Source of the DNA: Patescibacteria group bacterium
Lineage (GTDB): Bacteria > Patescibacteriota > Minisyncoccia > Moranbacterales > DUUL01
DNA length: 52,897 bases
Direction: 5' to 3'
Assembly: GCA_015493225.1 (NCBI GenBank)
Contig: WGDO01000012.1
Coordinates: 1-52,897, forward strand
A model generated the notes under the pieces. The model was not told where the DNA came from. It made no database searches and worked only from the letters and a program-made list of their open reading frames with translations. Shown piece after piece: positions 34,771 to 44,426 of this stretch (position 1 is the first letter of the stretch; the number at the start of each line of letters is the position of its first letter). A program made the position numbers and the translations under genes.

Positions 34771-36168
34771 ATGTTCAGCAGAGTGTTAAGGATAGTTTTA
34801 TTTTTGTTTGTATTTTTGTTTCCATTAAATCTTTTTGCCAGTGTGGCAGATTTGAATTTGAAACTACCATTCCCAGCAGGGGAAACTTGGCATACTTCAT
34901 GTGCATATAATGGTACGGGGACTTGTAGTACTCATGCTGTATATACTGCCAGTGGTCACCCTAATAAAGATCGTTATGCCTTGGATTTTAATTATGGAAG
35001 TGGCAATGACGACCTTGGCAAAAGTATTCGTGCAGCAACAGCTGGCAGAGCAGAAATACATACTGGAAATACGGGGTATGGTAATCATGTTTTACTGCAT
35101 CATGGTAATGGATATGTTACACATTACGCTCATTTTCAGAGTATCTCCGTGAAAGAAAATCAGTGGGTATTGCAAGGCCAAGAGATTGGTAAATGTGGAA
35201 GTACTGGTAATAGTTCTTCTGCTCATTTGCATTTCGCTCTGTATCATAATGGACAAGCGACAAGACCAGAGCCGATGGGAGGATACAATGATTTATCTCC
35301 AATGCACTATTCATACACTTCCGCAAATGGAGACCCAGTTTTTCATACAGTTGCTTATGAAAGCGATGAGTTTAAAGGGGCTTTAGTCCTAGTACGAGAG
35401 GATGGTCAGTTTCCACAGGATTGTAGTGGTATTGATCAAACCATTTTTTATCGTCAGTGGCGAGAAGGAGGTAGCTGGTCAAGTTCTATGGAGGTTGTTT
35501 CTTTGAGTCCAGATAGTGGAGCTTATGAGTATTGTTCCGAAGCCGCTTATGGTGGATTTAATGATGTCGATTTGGAAGATATTATTGGAGAATTTTTTTT
35601 AGTAGAAGAAGGTACCGGCGGAGGCCCCGGCTACACCAATGATTCAAGTACTTCTAATCCCTGGGCGGGGTATGCCCATGATGTCGGGTTAAAGTACATG
35701 AAAATCGGTAAGAAGTCTTCCGGGCATTGGAGTGGTTCTAAAACCTGGACGGTGGGAGAAATCCCAGATAAAAGAGACTTCAGAATTAAACTCAAACAGA
35801 AAGGAGGAATATGGCCAGACGGAGATACTTGTGCAGAAGTATGGTTTTCGCACAATAAGCACTTTACGGATGAGGATTTGTTTCTGAAAAGGAAATGTAA
35901 AGACCTTTCCGATGAAACAGAAGATGAAAGGTCTATTTATGTAAAAGATGTTCATCTTCCTACCATGGAAGCCGGTGAAGATTACTATTTCTTTACGGTA
36001 GTTACTTATCCCGGAGGAGCAAACTTTTCTTCGGAAGGGGATAATGATGAGCAGGTTAAAATAAATATCGTAGAAAATCCGGATAACCAGTATAATCCAA
36101 CCCCGACTCAAAGCACCTTAAGTCCCGCTCAGATTATGTTTATTCTTAATCAGAAGTGGGTTGATTAA
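34771..36168 (+). CDS. Secreted M23 (LytM-type) metallopeptidase
   Basis: A 465-residue protein with a cleavable signal peptide (LFLFVFLFPLNLFASVA). The peptidase domain has the expected zinc motif order: RYALDFNYG, then HYAHF and HLHFALY. Such enzymes cut peptidoglycan cross-links. The C-terminal ~200 residues are beta-rich and unassigned. A clear Shine-Dalgarno (TGGAGG, 8 nt before ATG) precedes it, unlike most genes here, and base composition is less AT-rich, so it was probably acquired from another lineage. Possible roles are in wall remodelling or attack on a host cell. Confidence 0.85.
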   Translation: MFSRVLRIVLFLFVFLFPLNLFASVADLNLKLPFPAGETWHTSCAYNGTGTCSTHAVYTASGHPNKDRYALDFNYGSGNDDLGKSIRAATAGRAEIHTGNTGYGNHVLLHHGNGYVTHYAHFQSISVKENQWVLQGQEIGKCGSTGNSSSAHLHFALYHNGQATRPEPMGGYNDLSPMHYSYTSANGDPVFHTVAYESDEFKGALVLVREDGQFPQDCSGIDQTIFYRQWREGGSWSSSMEVVSLSPDSGAYEYCSEAAYGGFNDVDLEDIIGEFFLVEEGTGGGPGYTNDSSTSNPWAGYAHDVGLKYMKIGKKSSGHWSGSKTWTVGEIPDKRDFRIKLKQKGGIWPDGDTCAEVWFSHNKHFTDEDLFLKRKCKDLSDETEDERSIYVKDVHLPTMEAGEDYYFFTVVTYPGGANFSSEGDNDEQVKINIVENPDNQYNPTPTQSTLSPAQIMFILNQKWVD

Positions 36169-36190
36169 TTCAATATCAGGAGATAATAAA

Positions 36191-36553
36191 ATGAAAAAAA
36201 GTATTGTGGTAGTATTATTGGCAATGGGTTTTATTGCAATCTCCGTAAACTCGGTTTTGGCATTTGCCTGCGTTGGCAAACCACATGTTTCAATGTCATT
36301 ACAGAGTGGAACAGTCTCAGCTGATATTGGTTATGGCACCTGGTATCTCTGCTCTCTTAATTCAACTGAAGCCGGTATTACTCCCCAGGCTTGTGAGAAG
36401 ATTTACAATGGCTTACTATTGGCTGAATCACTGAATAATAAGTCAGCCATTTATTTTCCAGGTGGAGCCGGAAGTTGTGAAACAATCGGAAGCTGGAAAT
36501 ACCCGGATGTATCACATTATTTTATTGATTTTCTGATTGGTCCGGCTAATTGA
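36191..36553 (+). CDS. Small exported protein of unknown family
   Basis: A 120-residue protein with a clear signal peptide (IVVVLLAMGFIAISVNSVLA, cleavage after ALA or nearby). The mature part has four or five cysteines (FACVGKP, WYLCSLN, PQACEKI, GSCETIG). ATG at 36191 is used because AGGAG lies 8 nt upstream. It follows the M23 gene by 22 nt with the same style of ribosome site, so the two are probably one acquired operon. Confidence 0.7.
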   Translation: MKKSIVVVLLAMGFIAISVNSVLAFACVGKPHVSMSLQSGTVSADIGYGTWYLCSLNSTEAGITPQACEKIYNGLLLAESLNNKSAIYFPGGAGSCETIGSWKYPDVSHYFIDFLIGPAN

Positions 36554-36571
36554 TTGAATACTAACCTCAAC

Positions 36572-36668
36572 TCTGATATATATATCCTTAATCGGTAAAA
36601 CTGATTAAAGATGAATATATGTGTATCAGGAAAGGCGCCGTAGAATCAAATTTTGCGATGCCTTTTTT
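36572..36668 (+). terminator. Nested hairpin and terminator after the M23 operon
   Basis: An outer stem (CTGATATATATATCC with GAATATATGTGTATCAG) encloses TTAATC/GATTAA. A second hairpin AAAGGC/GCCTTT (36631-36666) ends in a T6 run. The rest of the spacer up to secY holds the secY promoter. Confidence 0.6.
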
Positions 36669-36725
36669 AATATTTTTTTTGGGGTGGTTTATATAAGCAA
36701 TGTTTATGAAAAAACCAAATTAAAA

Positions 36726-36754
36726 TTGACATTACTCCTTATTTATATTAAAAT
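36726..36754 (+). promoter_or_regulatory. Promoter of secY
   Basis: TTGACA, 17-bp spacer, TAAAAT, about 100 nt before secY. It shows that secY is transcribed apart from the ribosomal cluster. Confidence 0.65.
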
Positions 36755-36797
36755 AAGAACATACTTGAAATTGGAAATAATTTCACAAATTTAATAT

Positions 36798-36819
36798 ATT
36801 TCAGGATTATTCCTGAAAT
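36798..36819 (+). promoter_or_regulatory. Hairpin in the secY leader
   Basis: ATTTCAGGA / TCCTGAAAT, perfect 9-bp arms with a TTAT loop, 35 nt before the start codon. Not followed by a strong T tract, so it may affect translation or mRNA stability. Confidence 0.5.
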
Positions 36820-36853
36820 TGTTTTAGGTGTTTAAATATAAAATAATAACAAT

Positions 36854-38128
36854 ATGTTTGATAAGTTAGTAAGAATTTTTAAGATTAAGGATTTGCGAAA
36901 TAAAATCCTATTTATTTTTGGTGTTTTAATAGTCTATCGTTTGGCAGCCAACATTCCCATCCCAGGAGTAGACGCTTCCCAAATCAAGGACTTTTTTAGT
37001 GGAAATCAATTATTTAATTTTCTGAATATGTTTTCCGGAGGAGGTTTAAAAAACATTTCCATTGTGATGCTGGGAGTCGGTCCTTACATCACCGCTTCAA
37101 TTATTATGCAATTGATGACAATGATTTTTCCTAAACTAGACCAAATGAATAAAGAAGAGGGAGAAGCCGGCCGACAAAAATTCAATATGATTACTCGTTA
37201 TTTAACAGTGCCCTTAGCAGCTATCCAGGCCTTTGGAATGGTTGCTCTTCTGAAGAGTCAACATATGATGGGTGATCTAACTGCTTTTAATTATCTAATG
37301 ATTATTGTTACCGCCACCGCTGGAACAATCTTCCTAATGTGGCTAGGCGAGTTAATTACAGAAAAAGGAATTGGTAACGGTGTTTCTATTTTAATTTTTG
37401 CCGGAATTGTTATTGCTCTTCCCACAGCCGTTCAACAAATTATTGCCACCTGGGATCCAACCCAAGCTCTATTATATATTGGTTTCTTGGTTCTAAGCAT
37501 TTTAACAGTGGCAACCATTGTTATTAGTAATGAGGGTACGAGAAATATTCCAATCACTTTTGCTCGGCGAATGCGAACTGGCGATGGTGCCGGTGGTAGC
37601 GTGGAATCACATCTGCCATTAAAAGTGAATCAAGCTGGAGTTATTCCAATTATTTTTGCCATGTCTATTATGTTATTTCCCCGAATGATTACCGGAGTTC
37701 TTGCCAACGTTAGCAATCCGGCCGTGGCTAACATTGCTGGTAAGGTAGCTGACTTTTTTGCCAATCAGCTATACTATGGGATAATTTATTTTATTTTAGT
37801 AGTGGCCTTTACCTTTTTCTACACAGCTGTTACTTTTGACCCTAAGAGTGTTGCAGAGAATTTACAGAGACAGGGTGGTTTTATTGCTAACATTCGTCCC
37901 GGTGAGCCAACCGTAGAATATTTAAATTATCTTACCAATAGAATAACTTTATCCGGAGCTTTATTTCTAGGTCTTATTGCCGTTTTGCCATTTATTGTTC
38001 AAGGAATGACTGGTATTCAGACTTTAACTATTGGTGGAACAGGAGTTTTGATTGTGGTCTCCGTAGTTATTGAAGTAATCAAACAAATCGAAGCGCAATT
38101 GGTGATGCGTGATTATGATGGATTGTAA
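36854..38128 (+). CDS. secY: Preprotein translocase subunit SecY
   Basis: A 424-residue channel subunit with about ten membrane segments. Conserved stretches include RLAANIPIPGVD, MLGVGPYITASIIMQLMT, RQKFNMITRYLTVPLAAIQA, GNGVSILIFAGIV, LPLKVNQAGVIPIIFA and a C-terminal IEAQLVMRDYDG. It usually ends the spc operon; here it stands alone behind a 6-kb insertion. adk, map and infA do not follow. Confidence 0.96.
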   Translation: MFDKLVRIFKIKDLRNKILFIFGVLIVYRLAANIPIPGVDASQIKDFFSGNQLFNFLNMFSGGGLKNISIVMLGVGPYITASIIMQLMTMIFPKLDQMNKEEGEAGRQKFNMITRYLTVPLAAIQAFGMVALLKSQHMMGDLTAFNYLMIIVTATAGTIFLMWLGELITEKGIGNGVSILIFAGIVIALPTAVQQIIATWDPTQALLYIGFLVLSILTVATIVISNEGTRNIPITFARRMRTGDGAGGSVESHLPLKVNQAGVIPIIFAMSIMLFPRMITGVLANVSNPAVANIAGKVADFFANQLYYGIIYFILVVAFTFFYTAVTFDPKSVAENLQRQGGFIANIRPGEPTVEYLNYLTNRITLSGALFLGLIAVLPFIVQGMTGIQTLTIGGTGVLIVVSVVIEVIKQIEAQLVMRDYDGL

Positions 38129-38467
38129 TTTACGAATTTTTAGCCCTACGAATCTACAAATCAAGTACGAATTTACAAATATACAAATATTTTGCATTTA
38201 AATTTTAAATTTAAAATTTTAAATTTAAATTCAATTTAAAATACCTCAATTTAAAAACTCATTATAACTCTTCCTATATAGATTCCTTTAAATAAATTGT
38301 GAAATCATTTTATAAATTTAAAATTTGAATATTGAAAATTTTTATCTCCCGTTTAGAGATGAAATTAAAAATCGCAAATTTAAAATTAAAATTATCTACC
38401 ATCTACTAATTACTACCCACCAAACAGCCAGGCGGCTATAAAACAAGCAGATAAAATTAATTAAAAA
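38129..38467. repeat. Very AT-rich spacer with palindromes and a dispersed-repeat copy
   Basis: The first part (CCCTACGAATCTACAAATCA and following) resembles the repeats at 45018 and 50795. Then come palindromic runs of AAATTTAAAATTT type. No gene is evident. Confidence 0.5.
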
Positions 38468-38997
38468 ATGTCAAAAAATAAGCAATTAACAATTAGAAAT
38501 TCAACAGCGGAATTTTTGATATTTACTTCACAGGCTGGAGAAGATGGGATTGAGGTTAGGGTTGAGGATGAAAATGTTTGGTTGACGCAAAAATTAATTG
38601 CGAAACTTTTTGATGTAAATATTGCAACTGTTAATGAACATTTGAAAAATCTTTTTACTAACAATGAAATTGACAAAAAAACAACTATTAGGAAATTCCT
38701 AATAGTTCGAAAAGAAAGAAATAGAGCAGTTTCTCGAGAAATAGAACATTATTCCTTAGAAGTAATTATTCACTTAGGTTATAAGATAAATTCCCAAAAA
38801 GATTCGGAATTTAGAAAATGGGCGACGGGTGTTCTAAAGGATTTTACGATTAAAGGGTATGTCTTGGATAATGAAAGGTTAAAAAATGGAGCGTATCTGA
38901 GTCCCCAGTATTTTAAAGATTTGAAAAATATCGTCCAATTCAAGACAAGCTTTATGAATCTGATTTTGATAAAGCAGCTAAAAATCTGTTAGAATAA
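38468..38997 (+). pseudogene. rhuM: Internally deleted rhuM
   Basis: The N-terminal ~155 residues are RhuM-like (NVWLTQKLIAKLFDVNIATV, HYSLEVIIHLGYKIN, FRKWATGVLKDF). Near 38920 the sequence jumps straight to the C-terminal end of the family, but in another frame: EKYRPIQDKLYESDFDKAA, ending at the stop 38995. About half the gene, including the domain around FYQKVTDIY, is missing. The C-terminal fragment matches the end of the copy at 16710 (EKYRIAQDKLFESDFDRF). Confidence 0.8.
38683..38707. repeat. Inverted repeat inside rhuM copy 2
   Basis: AACTATTAGGAA / TTCCTAATAGTT, perfect 12-nt arms around one A, centred on the Lys-Phe codons. Confidence 0.75.
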
Positions 38998-39080
38998 AAC
39001 TAAGTGGTAATTTTGGTTTTCGAGCGACCAGGTATCTATAATTTAGTTGATGTGTGTAAAAAAGTGGCAAAATATCAATA

Positions 39081-39135
39081 GTAAAATTACTGAATACAAT
39101 CAGTAATAGCTTGTAAAATTACTGAATACAATCAG
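39081..39135. repeat. Two 23-bp direct repeats before ligA
   Basis: Two identical copies begin at 39081 and 39113 (32-nt period). Each contains TTACTGA..TCAG; the first forms a 7-bp inverted repeat with TCAGTAA. Confidence 0.6.
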
Positions 39136-39226
39136 CAAAAAAAATAAAAGTAATCCCGATTTGGAAATGGTTGTTTGGTGATTATATGGGTGATTATAAA
39201 TTTACAAATAAATAGTAGATGGATAA

Positions 39227-41386
<2,160 letters not shown>

Positions 41387-41405
41387 ATTTGCTCCAGAGA
41401 AAGTG

Positions 41406-41433
41406 TTGTTATTTTTAGAAAAGATGTTATACT
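41406..41433 (+). promoter_or_regulatory. Promoter of the DUF1508 gene
   Basis: TTGTTA, 16-bp spacer, TATACT, about 30 nt before the start codon. Confidence 0.5.
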
Positions 41434-41464
41434 AAAAATATAATTAATAAATAAAAGTAAATTT

Positions 41465-41791
41465 ATGTTTGAAATTTACAAAGACAAAGCAGGGGAGTTT
41501 CGTTTTCGTTTGATTGCGAAGAATAAAGAACCAATCCTTTCTTCTGAAGGCTATAAAACTAAAGCAGCTTGTAAAAATGGAATTGCTTCAGTAGCAAAAA
41601 ATAGTCAAGACAAAGAATTGTTTGAAATTAAAGAAGCTAAAAATGGTAAAGCTCATTTTGTGCTTAAGGCCAAAAACAATCAAGTAATTGGTCAAAGTCA
41701 AATGTATGCCACTAAGCGTGGTGCTAGTTGTGGGGTTCGTTCTGTAGCTACTAATGCTAAAAAAGGAGAAATTGTAGATACAACAAAATAG
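41465..41791 (+). CDS. DUF1508 (YegP-like) protein with two repeats
   Basis: A 108-residue protein made of two ~50-residue DUF1508 units: FEIYKDKAGEFRFRLIAKN with SSEGYKTKAACKNGIASV, and FEIKEAKNGKAHFVLKAKNN with SQMYATKRGASCGVRSVA. It matches YegP-family proteins, which are small and cytoplasmic with no firmly known function. It has its own promoter and terminator, so it is a single-gene unit. Confidence 0.88.
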   Translation: MFEIYKDKAGEFRFRLIAKNKEPILSSEGYKTKAACKNGIASVAKNSQDKELFEIKEAKNGKAHFVLKAKNNQVIGQSQMYATKRGASCGVRSVATNAKKGEIVDTTK

Positions 41792-41841
41792 TAACCAATA
41801 GCCAGTAATTGGTAATCAGTAACTGGTAATTAGCGATTGGC

Positions 41842-41869
41842 AAAAGTCGTGGCGAAGCCACGACTTTTT
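41842..41869 (+). terminator. Terminator after the DUF1508 gene
   Basis: AAAAGTCGTGGC / GCCACGACTTTT around GAA, a perfect 12-bp stem with T residues. Confidence 0.85.
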
Positions 41870-41893
41870 GATAAAAAATATGTTATTTTTTAT

Positions 41894-41922
41894 TTGATTT
41901 TAAGTTTGTAAAATAGTATAAT
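41894..41922 (+). promoter_or_regulatory. Promoter of the acyl-CoA synthetase gene
   Basis: TTGATT, 17-bp spacer, TATAAT. Transcription from about 41929 would place the hairpin at 41970-42069 in the 5' leader. Confidence 0.65.
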
Positions 41923-41969
41923 AGAGATAGTTTGAACTTATCTAAAGTAAACTTGTGTATCAAGCTTCT

Positions 41970-42069
41970 CATCGAGCTTTTCGGGCGTTATTTTCTACCT
42001 GATGTTTGACTTCTCTTTATTTTTAAGCGTCAAGCATGCGTCCGAAAATAACGCCCGAAAAACTCTATG
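41970..42069 (+). ncRNA. Structured leader hairpin, copy 1
   Basis: A 100-nt hairpin: outer stem of 25 positions (41970-41994 with 42045-42069, 23 paired), an internal loop CTACCTG (41995-42001) opposite GCGTCCG (42038-42044), and an inner 9-bp stem ATGTTTGAC (42002-42010) with GTCAAGCAT (42029-42037, one G-U pair), closed by an 18-nt loop. It lies between a promoter and the acyl-CoA synthetase start, 57 nt upstream of it. The second copy keeps the loop and the pairing but changes the stem sequence. No T tract follows, so it is not a simple terminator. It could be a cis-regulatory RNA, or a DNA hairpin element. Confidence 0.6.
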
Positions 42070-42126
42070 AATAAAGAAATTTAGCAATTTATTTTAGATG
42101 ACTTATTTTGATTAATATAAAAACAA

Positions 42127-44232
42127 ATGGAAAAAATATTTAAACCTCAAAAAGTAGCCATAGTTGGAGCGTCGGCAACAGCTGGTAAAATTGGCAATAT
42201 TTTAATTAAAAATATTAAGTCAAAAGTCCAAAGTCCAAAGTCAAAAGTCAATCCTACTCTGCTATCCCACTTCGCTAAAGTTACGAGGGATAAGAAGCTT
42301 CGCGGGACAGGCACAGGGGGTGTAAAGATATTTCCTGTCAACCCCAAGGGTGGAGAAATTGATGGATTAACTGTCTATAAATCTTTGGCGGATATCAAAG
42401 AAAAGATAGATTTAGCAGTCATTGCTGTCCCAGCAAAATTTGTTAATCAAGTTATTCAAGAGGGCGCCAGCAAAGAAGAATCAGTTAGTAATTTTATAAT
42501 TATTGCTGCCGGTTTTGGTGAGGCTGGTCCCGAAGGCATAGCTCGCAAGGAGGAAATGCAAAAATTAATCAAAGAATATAATTTAAATATTCTTGGGCCG
42601 AATTGCCTAGGAGTTATTAATGCCACCGAAAATATTAATTTAAGTTTTGCTAAGAAAGAAGTTGCCGTTGGTAAAATAGGTTTAATTTCTCAGTCCGGAG
42701 CCTTCATCACGGCGATGATTGACATCGCCGAAAAAGAGCAATTTGGTTTTTCCCTAATCGCTTCTTTGGGAAATAAAATTGATATTAATGAAGTTGAGTT
42801 ATTAGACTATTACAACCAAGACCCCAACACTAAAATTATTGCTCTGTATTTAGAAAGTATTAGCCAGGGGAAAGAATTTCAAAAGAAATTAACAGAAGTA
42901 AAAAAGCCAGTGATAATTATTAAAGCAGGCAATACAACTCGTACTCAGCAAGCCATTCAATCCCACACTGGTTCCATGGCTGGAGAATCAGCTGTTATCG
43001 AGGAAGTCATTAAAGACAGTGGGGCAATCCAAGTTGATAATTTAGAAGATTTCGTTACTATCTTACAAATTTTTAATAATTTCAAAACTACTTCCTCTGG
43101 GCAAAATTTAGTTATTGTAACCAATGCTGGTGGCCCAGGAGTAATTACTACCGATTTAATTGAAAATAGTAAATTAGCCTTACGAGAATTTACGAAAGAA
43201 GAGAAGAGAGAATTAAAAAACCTATTACCGAAAGAAAGTTCTGTCAACAACCCCATTGACCTTTTGGGAGATGCTTTAGAAGATCGTTATGACAGCATAT
43301 TGCAAAAGTTGCAGACAATGCCGAGAGTTGATGGAGTGTTGGCTTTGATTACTCCCCAGTCTCAAACACCCATAAAAGAAATTACAGAAGTAATTATCAA
43401 GGCTAATCAAGAGTCAGCATTTCCAATTTTCCCCATTGTCATTGGAGGAGAAGCGGAGAGGTCGGCCAGTAAGATATGCCGTCAAGCAGGTTTTAATAGC
43501 TTTACTTTTCCAGTTATGGTAACCAGGGCTTTAAATTTAATGACTCCAAAATTAGCACAAAAAAATAAAGATAATTCAAAAGACAAAGAGAACCTACAAA
43601 GTAGCAAGACAATGGGGAAATTATTAAGCTATCAAGACACAATACAAATTGCTCTAAAATATAATCTTAATATTTTGGGAGCAGAATATCCAAACACTTC
43701 TCGGGAACTGGAGGAAGCAGTGAAGAAAATTGGATTGCCTGTGGTAATGAAAGTGGATAGTCCAAACATTATTCACAAAAATGCTCACAATGGAGTAGTG
43801 GTTGGTTTGGAAACTTTGGCAGAAGCCCAAATTGAATTTTCTCGATTCCAAAAAGATTTCCCAGGAGAAAAAGTTTTAGTGCAACATCAGGTTTCCAGCG
43901 GTTTGGAAATTATATTAGGATTAAAAAGGGATGAGTCATTTGGACTAGTTTTGGTTATTGGGCTAGGAGGAATTATTACGGAAATTCTGGATGAAAAAAT
44001 ATTATTTGTGAATGAAGTTAGCGAAGCTCAGATTAGATTTAAATTGGAAAATAGTAAATTATTAAAAATTTTACAGAAAGAAAAAATTTCTGAAAATGAT
44101 TTAATAGATCAGGCTTTGCGATTGTTTAAATTGGGGCAAGAAAATACAGACATCAAAGAGATTGATATTAATCCAATGTTTTTTTACAAAAATAAACAGC
44201 CAGTAATTGTAGACTTTAAAATAATTAAATAA
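42127..44232 (+). CDS. ADP-forming acetate/acyl-CoA ligase, alpha and beta parts fused
   Basis: A 701-residue enzyme that would interconvert acyl-CoA, ADP and phosphate with the free acid, CoA and ATP, giving substrate-level ATP formation. The N-terminal CoA-binding domain starts VAIVGASATAGKIGNIL. The ligase domains have LGPNCLGVIN, LISQSGAFITAM and SHTGSMAGE with the phosphohistidine at His280. The C-terminus is an ATP-grasp domain (KVLVQHQVSSGLEIILGLKR). Residues 31-65 are an extra segment from repeat-like DNA at 42217-42322, interrupting the usual run into FPVNPKGGEIDG. Fermentative energy metabolism is plausible. Confidence 0.88.
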   Translation: MEKIFKPQKVAIVGASATAGKIGNILIKNIKSKVQSPKSKVNPTLLSHFAKVTRDKKLRGTGTGGVKIFPVNPKGGEIDGLTVYKSLADIKEKIDLAVIAVPAKFVNQVIQEGASKEESVSNFIIIAAGFGEAGPEGIARKEEMQKLIKEYNLNILGPNCLGVINATENINLSFAKKEVAVGKIGLISQSGAFITAMIDIAEKEQFGFSLIASLGNKIDINEVELLDYYNQDPNTKIIALYLESISQGKEFQKKLTEVKKPVIIIKAGNTTRTQQAIQSHTGSMAGESAVIEEVIKDSGAIQVDNLEDFVTILQIFNNFKTTSSGQNLVIVTNAGGPGVITTDLIENSKLALREFTKEEKRELKNLLPKESSVNNPIDLLGDALEDRYDSILQKLQTMPRVDGVLALITPQSQTPIKEITEVIIKANQESAFPIFPIVIGGEAERSASKICRQAGFNSFTFPVMVTRALNLMTPKLAQKNKDNSKDKENLQSSKTMGKLLSYQDTIQIALKYNLNILGAEYPNTSRELEEAVKKIGLPVVMKVDSPNIIHKNAHNGVVVGLETLAEAQIEFSRFQKDFPGEKVLVQHQVSSGLEIILGLKRDESFGLVLVIGLGGIITEILDEKILFVNEVSEAQIRFKLENSKLLKILQKEKISENDLIDQALRLFKLGQENTDIKEIDINPMFFYKNKQPVIVDFKIIK
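42217..42322. repeat. Repeat-like insertion in frame inside the acyl-CoA ligase gene
   Basis: It starts with AAGTCAAAAGTCCAAAGTCC-type units, then a GC-richer part with TATCCC/GGGATA and two CTTCGC motifs. It adds about 35 residues without breaking the frame. Confidence 0.55.
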
Positions 44233-44278
44233 AAATTTATCCAAGGGTATTTATATGTAAAATGTACTCTAAGCGCTT

Positions 44279-44380
44279 CATCAAACTTTCTGGATACTAT
44301 TTTCTACCTGATGTTTGACTCTTTGTAATTAAAGAGAGTGTCAAACATGCGTTCGAAAATAGTATCCAGAAAGTTTGATG
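44279..44380 (+). ncRNA. Structured leader hairpin, copy 2
   Basis: A 102-nt hairpin with a perfect 25-bp outer stem (44279-44303 with 44356-44380), the same internal loop CTACCTG (44304-44310) opposite GCGTTCG (44349-44355), a perfect inner stem ATGTTTGAC / GTCAAACAT, and a 20-nt apical loop that can form a further small stem (CTCTTT/AAAGAG). It precedes the receiver-domain gene by 46 nt. Relative to copy 1, eight outer pairs are changed on both sides so that pairing is kept. Confidence 0.6.
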
Positions 44381-44426
44381 AATAAAGAGTTGTCAAAAAT
44401 AACCTTAGATAAATTAAAATAAATTT

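Noticed and set aside
36161-36553. Start at the TTG at 36161 for the small exported protein
   Set aside because: It overlaps the end of the M23 gene and would add residues before a clean signal peptide; ATG at 36191 has a Shine-Dalgarno.
36554-36630. Integron attC-like site after the SD-bearing genes
   Set aside because: The palindrome lacks recognisable R'' and R' boxes (RYYYAAC / GTTRRRY) at the expected positions.
41970-42069. Leader hairpin as an attC site or rho-independent terminator
   Set aside because: The core boxes do not fit attC, and no T tract follows either copy.
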